Positions 58,014-64,000 of a stretch of 64,000 nucleotides of DNA are shown one piece after another (the first letter of the stretch is position 1; each line of letters opens with the position of its first letter). The notes under the pieces were generated by a model. The model saw only the letters and a list, made by a program, of their open reading frames with translations, was not told the DNA's origin and made no database searches. Made by a program: the position numbers and the translations under genes. The stretch is taken from positions 113,583 to 177,582 of the forward strand of contig CAYNLK010000009.1 of assembly GCA_964398055.1 (NCBI GenBank), given 5' to 3'. This DNA is from CAYNLK01 sp964398055 (lineage in GTDB: Bacteria > Chloroflexota > Anaerolineae > 4572-78 > J111).

Positions 58014-58851
58014 TCGATCTCAAATCTTCAACTACGCCATCCTGAACGGGGCGTGCATCCCCCAAGCCCAGGCCCAGGTGTCGATCTTTGACCAGGCGCT
58101 CCTCTCCAGTTTTGGGGTGTATGAAGCCATCAAGGTTGATCAGGGTCGCCCGTTTTATCTGGAGGAACATCTCCAGCGGCTGTTGAAATCTGCCGAGCTG
58201 CTCGATTTGTCGCTGGGGGTTGATGTGCCGACTCTGGTCGACTGGTTCAATCGGCTGAAGCAGGTTGACCCTCAGGCCACCTGGCGGTTGACGATCATCG
58301 GCCTGGGTACGGTTGAGGCTGGCAGCCGGCCCGTTGTTGCCATGCAGCCCGAGCCGCTGCGGAGTTATCCGGAGCAGCTTTACCGGTATGGGGCCAGGGT
58401 GGTGCTGTATGAGGGTCAGCGGGCCTTGCCTGCCTGCAAGAGCTTGAACACGCTGGTCAATTTCCTGGCTCGCCGGGCGGCGACGCGGGCGGGCGCGCTG
58501 GAAGGGTTGCTCCATCATGCCGGTTATTTGACCGAAGGGGCGCGCAGCAATCTGTTTGCGGTCCGGCGGGGCCAACTGCTAACTCCCCCGGCGGCAACGG
58601 TGCTGGCGGGCATCACCCGCGACATTATTGTGCAGGTGATGGCCGACACGCCTTATCCAGTTGTCGAAGTTTCGTTGTCAATCGATTTGTCGCAGTACGA
58701 GGAAATTTTTATCAGCAGCACCAGTATGCACGTGATGCCGGTCACCGAGATCGACGGCCAGCCGGTTGGTGCGGGCCAGGTTGGGCCGATCACCAGGGTA
58801 GCGATGGCTCGCTTTAAAGCGCATTATCAACAGGTGATGGGGGGTGGATGA
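58000..58851 (+). CDS. Class IV aminotransferase-fold PLP enzyme
   Basis: 283 residues, TTG start (AGGT just upstream) inside the end of the SDR gene. Fold-type IV features: FDQALLSSFGVYEAIKVDQGRPFYLEEHLQRL, the PLP Lys in PACKSLNTLVNFLARR, TEGARSNLFAVRRGQLLTPP and GITRDIIVQV. Branched-chain aminotransferase, D-amino acid aminotransferase and aminodeoxychorismate lyase all share this layout, and the motifs do not decide. The stop overlaps the DinB start by four bases. Confidence 0.88.
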   Translation: MNKNNRSQIFNYAILNGACIPQAQAQVSIFDQALLSSFGVYEAIKVDQGRPFYLEEHLQRLLKSAELLDLSLGVDVPTLVDWFNRLKQVDPQATWRLTIIGLGTVEAGSRPVVAMQPEPLRSYPEQLYRYGARVVLYEGQRALPACKSLNTLVNFLARRAATRAGALEGLLHHAGYLTEGARSNLFAVRRGQLLTPPAATVLAGITRDIIVQVMADTPYPVVEVSLSIDLSQYEEIFISSTSMHVMPVTEIDGQPVGAGQVGPITRVAMARFKAHYQQVMGGG

Positions 58852-59321
58852 TGAATAATCTCCGGGAACAGCTCATCGAGGCTTTGCAGCTTTCACACCG
58901 GAAATTAAGCGACCTGCTGATGTCTGTGGCCGATGACCAGGATTGGCAGCCGGCCCCTGGGCAGTGGTCGTTTCGCTATATCGCCGCCCATTTGGCGACG
59001 GTTGAAAAGGAATGTTTCCAGGATCGGCTGCGGCGGATTGCGGCCGGCGGCCAGCCCTATTTTGAATATTACCTGAACACCGGTCGAGATTTTAGCCGGT
59101 TGGAATTGACGGACTCAGTCCGGGATTGGGCCATGACTCGCCGGGAAAACATCGACTTTGTGCGTAACCTGGCTGAAGAGCAGTGGGCGCTGGCCGGGGT
59201 GCACGAAACTTTTGGCTCGATGACGGCGCTCGATGCGTTCAAAGTGATGGTGGATCACGATCAGGAGCATTGGCAGGAATTGGTCCAACTACTGGCTGAA
59301 TACAACTCAAACATGCGCTGA
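58848..59321 (+). CDS. DinB-family four-helix protein
   Basis: 157 residues. Opening ATGATG. DinB fold: LIEALQLSHRKLSDLL, WSFRYIAAHLATVEKE with a metal-type His, and the second His pair in VMVDHDQEHWQELVQLL. Such proteins bind a divalent metal and many act as thiol transferases, but none is assigned here. It is translationally coupled to the class IV aminotransferase gene. 288 bases of mostly empty DNA follow, containing an inverted repeat ATTGTAAT/ATTACAAT at 59404-59433. Confidence 0.85.
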   Translation: MMNNLREQLIEALQLSHRKLSDLLMSVADDQDWQPAPGQWSFRYIAAHLATVEKECFQDRLRRIAAGGQPYFEYYLNTGRDFSRLELTDSVRDWAMTRRENIDFVRNLAEEQWALAGVHETFGSMTALDAFKVMVDHDQEHWQELVQLLAEYNSNMR

Positions 59322-59608
59322 AACAGATGGTTGTGACCACGGAATGGCTGCGATTGCGTGAATTCGCCGAGTCGGATTGGCCGGATTTGGGACTTTTAGG
59401 TCTATTGTAATTTCTTCAAAAGTTCATTACAATGTTAAGTAAAGTAAGGGTACAAATTCTTGGGGATACCAATCCATTTGTGCATTTGTCCAATCTGGTC
59501 ACATCTTAATAGTCCCCCGCTTCATTTTTCAAAATCTCCTGCTCGTCTATCTCCACGGGTGAGAAAATCGAGCCAGGGGCCTGTCTCAATAGAATAGCTG
59601 GGTCGCCA

Positions 59609-62005
59609 ATGAGCCTGATCGGCCTAACCCTGGGGCAATATCAAATAATCGAACCCATCGGCGCCGGTGGGATGGCTTCTGTTTATAAAGCCTACCAGCC
59701 AAGCCTGGACCGTCACGTAGCCATCAAGGTATTGCCGGCCCAGCACGCCCTGACGCCTGGCTTCAAACAGCGGTTCATTCGGGAGGCCAGAGCTGTGGCT
59801 CAACTCAGTCACCCCAACATTTTGCCCATTTACGATGTTGGCCTGCAGGGTGATCTCAGCTACTTTGTGATGAAATATGTGCCTGGCCAGACCCTCCGGC
59901 ATGTGCTGGGCCAGCCGATCGACCTGTTCACCGTTTGTGATTACATCGAACAGATTGCCGGCGCTCTGGATCACGCCCACCACCACGGCATTGTCCACCG
60001 CGATATCAAACCAACCAACATCCTGATGGAGGATGACTGGCTGCTGTTGGCCGATTTTGGGTTGGCCAAAATTGTGATGGGCAACCAGGAGTTGACCGGC
60101 ACCGGGGCCATTGTCGGCACGCCGACCTATCTTTCGCCCGAGCAGGGTGAGGGCAAGGCGGTCGATCACCGTTGCGACATTTACTCGCTGGGGGTGGTGC
60201 TGTACGAGATGGTCACCGGTCAGATCCCCTTTGACGCCGACTCCCCCATGGGCATCATCTTCAAGCATATCTACGAGCCGCTGCCCCCACCCCGGCGCTA
60301 TAACCCGACCCTGCCGGTAGGCGTCGAGCAGATCATCCAGAAGGCGATGGCCAAAGAGCCGGCCGAGCGGTACAACAGCGCCGGCGAAATGGCTATTGCC
60401 TTACGCCGGCAAATCCACTCTGACTCGGCCGTGATCATCCCGGACACGACCGAAGCCGTTCGTATCTTTATCTGTTACAAACGGAACGTCGAGCCGGATG
60501 AACAGCTGGCTCACTATCTGCATGACTTTCTAACCGGGCAGGCGCATCATGTTTTTATCGACCGGACCATGCGCACCGGCGTCGATTGGCTGGCCGAGAT
60601 TGACCGGCAGCTCAGAGAGAGTGACTTTTTGATTGCTCTCCTCTCCAGAGAATCGGCCGATAGTGAGATGGTTCAGGCCGAAATCAAGCGAGCCTACGAG
60701 TATCGCAAACTCCAGGGACACCCCCGCACCTTGCCGGTTCGGCTGGCCTACGAGGGCTTGCTGCCCTACTCCATCGAAGCCTTTGTTGATCCGTTGCAGT
60801 ACGTAGTCTGGAATGAAGCCGCCGATAATGAGCGGGTTGCGGGCGATATTCTGGCGGCCGTGGAAGGGCGTTTGCCGGATCGAACTCCGGTGGTGTCTGT
60901 TTCCGGACGATTACACCGGGACATCTCCCTGGCCGAAGATGGCCGGCCGGTTACCAAAACCGACAGCCTCCATCCACCCTTGCCGGAGTTTGATCCGCGC
61001 GGTCTCGAAGCGCCGGGCGGGGTGGTCAAATTGCGTGACAAGTTCTACATCGAGCGCCATACCGATACTCAACTCAAAAACGAAATTTTGAAGCCAGGGA
61101 CGACCACCACCATCCGGGCGCCGCGTCAAACGGGCAAAAGTTCCCTGCTGGTCCGGGGGGTTAGCGTTGCCCGCGAGCACGGCGTCCGCAACGTCAGCCT
61201 CGATCTGCAACGGGTTGATAGCGACCGCCTGGCCTCGCCCGATCTGTTCTTGCGCGATCTGGCCGAGTTCATCGTGCGGAAGCTGCGGCTGGATGTAAAT
61301 GAGGTGGCCAAAGCCTGGCAGAGTTCGCTGGGGCCGCAGGATAAGCTGACCTATTTGATGGAAGATTACATTTTGCCGGAGAGCGACGCGCCGATCATCC
61401 TGGCCCTGGATGAAGTGGACCGGCTGCTGCAAACCCCCTTTCACAATGATTTCTTTGCTCTGCTCCGTTCCTGGCACAACAGCCGGGCGCTGGACGAGCA
61501 GTGGGACAAGCTCGATATCGTCATGGTCATCTCCACCGAGCCTTATCTCCTCATCGCCGACGCCAACCAGTCGCCTTTTAACGTGGGCCTCAAATTATAC
61601 CTGGAGGATTTCACCGAAGCCCAGGTGCGTGACCTCAACCATCGCCACGGTGAGCCGGTGTCAGACGGCCACTTCCCCCAGTTGATGGCGCTGTTATCCG
61701 GCCATCCTTACCTCACCCGCAAAGCTCTGTACCTGTTGGTGACCGGCGAGCTGACCTGGGAGGAGTTGATGCGCGTGGCGGCCCTCGATCAGGGGCCGTT
61801 TGGCGACCACCTGCGGCGGCAGCAGTGGCTCATGCGGGATGAGCCGGCTCTGCGCGCCGCGCTCAGGCAGGTCATCGAGCAGGGGCGCTGCGACGACGAG
61901 ATGGCTCTTTTCCGCTTGTTGCAGGCCGGCCTGGTCAAGGGCAGCGGCAATCTTTACGCCTGCCGCTGCGACCTGTACCGAGCCTATTTCAAGGACAAGT
62001 TATGA
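59609..62005 (+). CDS. Ser/Thr kinase - TIR - AAA_35 ATPase fusion protein
   Basis: 798 residues, no TM helix, so cytosolic. Residues 10-275 are a complete kinase (GAGGMASVYKAY, K40, HRDIKPTN at 130-137, DFG at 149-151, GTPTYLSPEQGEG). Residues about 285-425 are a TIR_2-type domain (RIFICYKR, VFIDRTMRTGVDWLAEID, SDFLIALLSRESADSEMVQAEI, with the Glu at the position of the NADase catalytic residue). Residues about 465-798 are an AAA_35-like ATPase with Walker A APRQTGKSSLL and Walker B IILALDEVDRLL. It overlaps the next gene by four bases. The combination suggests a switch-type signalling or defence protein. No family with a known role is recognised. Confidence 0.85.
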   Translation: MSLIGLTLGQYQIIEPIGAGGMASVYKAYQPSLDRHVAIKVLPAQHALTPGFKQRFIREARAVAQLSHPNILPIYDVGLQGDLSYFVMKYVPGQTLRHVLGQPIDLFTVCDYIEQIAGALDHAHHHGIVHRDIKPTNILMEDDWLLLADFGLAKIVMGNQELTGTGAIVGTPTYLSPEQGEGKAVDHRCDIYSLGVVLYEMVTGQIPFDADSPMGIIFKHIYEPLPPPRRYNPTLPVGVEQIIQKAMAKEPAERYNSAGEMAIALRRQIHSDSAVIIPDTTEAVRIFICYKRNVEPDEQLAHYLHDFLTGQAHHVFIDRTMRTGVDWLAEIDRQLRESDFLIALLSRESADSEMVQAEIKRAYEYRKLQGHPRTLPVRLAYEGLLPYSIEAFVDPLQYVVWNEAADNERVAGDILAAVEGRLPDRTPVVSVSGRLHRDISLAEDGRPVTKTDSLHPPLPEFDPRGLEAPGGVVKLRDKFYIERHTDTQLKNEILKPGTTTTIRAPRQTGKSSLLVRGVSVAREHGVRNVSLDLQRVDSDRLASPDLFLRDLAEFIVRKLRLDVNEVAKAWQSSLGPQDKLTYLMEDYILPESDAPIILALDEVDRLLQTPFHNDFFALLRSWHNSRALDEQWDKLDIVMVISTEPYLLIADANQSPFNVGLKLYLEDFTEAQVRDLNHRHGEPVSDGHFPQLMALLSGHPYLTRKALYLLVTGELTWEELMRVAALDQGPFGDHLRRQQWLMRDEPALRAALRQVIEQGRCDDEMALFRLLQAGLVKGSGNLYACRCDLYRAYFKDKL

Positions 62006-64000
62006 CCCCCCAGGCCACTCAGCCCTCAGACTTTTTTGTAGCCGGCGGCACCCTGCGTTACGACTCGCCCTCCTACGTGGAGCGACCGTCGGACGCCGAG
62101 TTATTCAACCTGGCCCGGGCCGGTGAATTTTGCTACGTCTTGACGGCGCGGCAGATGGGCAAATCGAGCTTGATGATTCGCACGGCCCGGCGCTTGCAGG
62201 AGCGGGGCGTCCACTCGGTCATCATCGACCTGACCCAAATCGGCACCGATGTTGACATTGATCGCTGGTATTTGGGGCTGCTGTCCCAACTCAAACGGAA
62301 GTTACGGCTGGCGGTCGATCTGGAGGCGTGGTGGCAAGCGCACAATGCCCTGGGGCACGTGCAACGTTTTACCGATTTTCTGCACGATGTGCTGCTCCAG
62401 GAGATCGAGGGGCAGGTGGTCATCTTTATCGATGAGATCGACACCACCCTGAACCTGGCCTTTTCCGATGATTTTTTTGCCGCCATCCGCTTTGTTTACA
62501 ATGCCCGGGCCACCGAACCGGCTTTTGAGCGGTTGACCTTTGTTCTCCTCGGCGTGGCTAACCCGGCTGATCTGATCAAAGACCGCAGCCGGACGCCCTT
62601 CAACATCGGCCAGGGCATCGACCTGAACGATTTCAGTCAAGCTGACGCCCGGGTGTTGCAGCCCGGCTTGCGGGCCGCCTATCCCGAGCAAGCCGGGGCT
62701 ATTTTCGAGCGGATTTATTATTGGACCCACGGCCATCCCTACCTCACCCAGAAGTTGTGCCTGAGCGTGACTGAGTCGGGCGCGGCAGCGTGGACGGATG
62801 CGCAGATCGACGAGCTGGTGGAGCGGCTATTTCTCTCGAAAGAGGCTCAGAAAGAAACCAACCTCCAGTTTGTGCGCGATAGCGTTGAAAACAGCCCCAA
62901 CAGACAACGGCTGCTCGGGCTTTATCGCAGGATATACTCCGGCAAAACCATCCAAGAAGACAAGCGCTCGCTCGAACAGAATCGCTTGAAATTGTTTGGG
63001 CTGGTGCGAGTTGAAAATAGTGTCTTAAGAGTCCGCAATGAAATCTATCGCCGCGCCTTCAATCTGGATTGGATCAAAGCCAACACTCCGGTTGATTGGG
63101 GCAAGCGACTCACCGTTGCCCTGGTGATTTTTTTGATTATTCTGTTGGGCGGGATTGGCTTCTCCTTTTACTGGCAAGGCGCACGGCTGGCCCGCTCGCT
63201 CATTGCTGACTTCAAAGCCAATACCGACCCGAATGCGCGTATTACCGATCTGGCCAGATTATATGAACTCCCCGGTTATGAGGACGAGGCCAGGGCGTTA
63301 TTTTATGATCTTGCCCCGGAAGAGCGTCTGGCTCTTTTTCGGACGGCCGACCCGCAGGCGGTGCAAGGGCAGCTCATCATCGTGGTGAAACGGTTGTATA
63401 GTGATTTTGAGAATAACGACCGGGATAACGCCTTGTTAGCAGCGATGGCTCAGCCGTTGGAAGGCACCCTCCTGGCTGCTGAGATCAAGCAATGGCTGCA
63501 AGGGCGAGAGTTGTATGATGAAGAGGAGTTTGAACAGGCCGTGGGGGTCTATAGCGCCGTGATCGGTCAAAATGATCAAAATTCGGGTACCTACTTTGAT
63601 CGAGGTCTGGCTTATGTGGCCCTGGGTGAACCGGCCAAGGCGCTGGCTGACTTTGAAGAAGTGCTCCGGTTGGATGAACAACGCCGCGAGCGGATCAGGC
63701 AAATTGTCACCGGTGATCCGCTGCTCTACGAAACTATGATTGCCAACCGAGGCTCCTATCTGGCTATCGCCGCCTTAGTGCCAACGCCGACCTCCACGCC
63801 AACCGTCACGCCGACGCCGACTTCAACGCCCACGCCCACCCCAACCCCGACCCCCTCGCCAACTGCCACCCCCACCGCCACCCCAACGGCGGAGCCGCCC
63901 ACAGCGACGCCTCTCGCCGCTCCGGCAGAGACGTCTACCGAGTCACCCCCCCCCCCCCCCCCCCCCCCCCCCCACCCCCCCCCACCCCCCCCCCCCCCCC
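62002..64000 (+). CDS. AAA_35-like ATPase with TM helix and TPR region, 3' end missing
   Basis: The frame opens at ATG 62002 and remains open to the window end, with over 640 credible residues. Residues about 10-330 are a second AAA_35-like ATPase (CYVLTARQMGKSSLM, VVIFIDEIDTTLNL, THGHPYLTQKLC). One helix (VALVIFLIILLGGIGFSFYW, about 372-392) is followed by TPR-like repeats (FEQAVGVYSAVIG, YFDRGLAYVALGEPAKALADFEEVL) and a Thr/Pro linker. An ectodomain probably follows beyond the edge. The start overlaps the kinase-TIR-AAA_35 stop (ATGA), so the two are made together. The last 18 codons fall in a poly-C stretch and are not trusted. Confidence 0.8.
   Translation, partial: MTPQATQPSDFFVAGGTLRYDSPSYVERPSDAELFNLARAGEFCYVLTARQMGKSSLMIRTARRLQERGVHSVIIDLTQIGTDVDIDRWYLGLLSQLKRKLRLAVDLEAWWQAHNALGHVQRFTDFLHDVLLQEIEGQVVIFIDEIDTTLNLAFSDDFFAAIRFVYNARATEPAFERLTFVLLGVANPADLIKDRSRTPFNIGQGIDLNDFSQADARVLQPGLRAAYPEQAGAIFERIYYWTHGHPYLTQKLCLSVTESGAAAWTDAQIDELVERLFLSKEAQKETNLQFVRDSVENSPNRQRLLGLYRRIYSGKTIQEDKRSLEQNRLKLFGLVRVENSVLRVRNEIYRRAFNLDWIKANTPVDWGKRLTVALVIFLIILLGGIGFSFYWQGARLARSLIADFKANTDPNARITDLARLYELPGYEDEARALFYDLAPEERLALFRTADPQAVQGQLIIVVKRLYSDFENNDRDNALLAAMAQPLEGTLLAAEIKQWLQGRELYDEEEFEQAVGVYSAVIGQNDQNSGTYFDRGLAYVALGEPAKALADFEEVLRLDEQRRERIRQIVTGDPLLYETMIANRGSYLAIAALVPTPTSTPTVTPTPTSTPTPTPTPTPSPTATPTATPTAEPPTATPLAAPAETSTESPPPPPPPPPHPPPPPPPP
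63946..64000. other. Poly-C stretch, probable sequencing or assembly artefact
   Basis: The last 55 bases are C except for two isolated A. Nothing in the coding context explains it. It begins right after a credible Thr/Pro-rich linker (TSTES). Such ends arise from poly-G artefacts of two-colour sequencing read from the other strand. Confidence 0.85.

Noticed and set aside
59609..62005. Thoeris defence system
   Set aside because: A TIR domain is present, but there is no ThsA-type SIR2/SLOG or Macro effector nearby, and the kinase and ATPase fusion does not fit Thoeris.
1..64000. tRNA or rRNA genes, prophage, integrase attachment sites, replication origin
   Set aside because: No cloverleaf-like segments with conserved T-loop words, no phage or integrase genes, and no dnaA-box clusters were recognised by eye. 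A covariance-model scan was not possible here.

Overview
The window most likely comes from an uncultured member of the Chloroflexota, probably Anaerolineae or a related class. This is inferred from gene families and style, not from a marker gene. The clues are long Thr/Pro-rich linkers on anchored proteins, modular Ser/Thr kinases, PD40 propellers, a free-standing DUF2344 protein, DUF5667 and Flp-type pilin genes, extended -10 promoters and many small palindromic repeats. No tRNA, rRNA, CRISPR array, prophage or intact transposase gene was seen. Base 1 cuts through a gene. The last 55 bases are almost pure C and look like a contig-end artefact.

1-16.6 kb (minus strand): a surface polysaccharide locus. 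A ten-gene operon runs from 14605 down to 961: Wzz-like/degenerate GGDEF fusion, BcsB-like protein, flippase, DegT-type PLP enzyme, two sulfotransferases, O-antigen ligase/polymerase and three GT4 glycosyltransferases. It ends at a 13-bp hairpin. Upstream lies a two-gene operon with a membrane protein carrying a second degenerate GGDEF domain and the initiating sugar-phosphate transferase. Both operons share a near-identical promoter with direct repeats spaced exactly 11 bp, so they are probably co-regulated. Together they could initiate, build, flip, sulfate and polymerise a glycan. A truncated GHL10-type hydrolase follows.

16.7-36.4 kb: mostly housekeeping and lipid genes. These are Nudix, DUF2344, an exported protein with an LPESG-like tail, an HD phosphohydrolase, hflX/birA, SCP2, cupin and radC. 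An alpha-oxoamine synthase, a lipid kinase and a methyltransferase come next. Then come an NTPase-TM-PD40 protein, a GT39 glycosyltransferase carrying a 15-unit heptanucleotide repeat, gamma-glutamyltransferase and a HisN-type phosphatase.

36.6-54.5 kb: a transmembrane Ser/Thr kinase with two LamG-like ectodomain repeats, a DeoR regulator, a mannitol-phosphate dehydrogenase-like enzyme, and a carbamoyltransferase/SxtJ/DUF5989 trio. They are followed by an XdhC pair, topoisomerase I with an apparently leaderless transcript, an ECF sigma factor with a membrane partner, a Flp pilin with a duplicated 3' end, HIT, manA and proA.

54.7-64 kb: a secreted (alpha/alpha)6 glycosidase, an SDR, a class IV aminotransferase and DinB. 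The window closes with a two-gene operon: a Ser/Thr kinase-TIR-AAA_35 fusion overlapping a second AAA_35-TM-TPR protein that runs off the end.

The strongest candidates for undescribed biology are the kinase-TIR-AAA_35 operon and the polysaccharide locus controlled by two catalytically dead GGDEF domains. The heptamer-repeat contingency candidate in the GT39 gene and four MITE-like palindromic elements also deserve a look.
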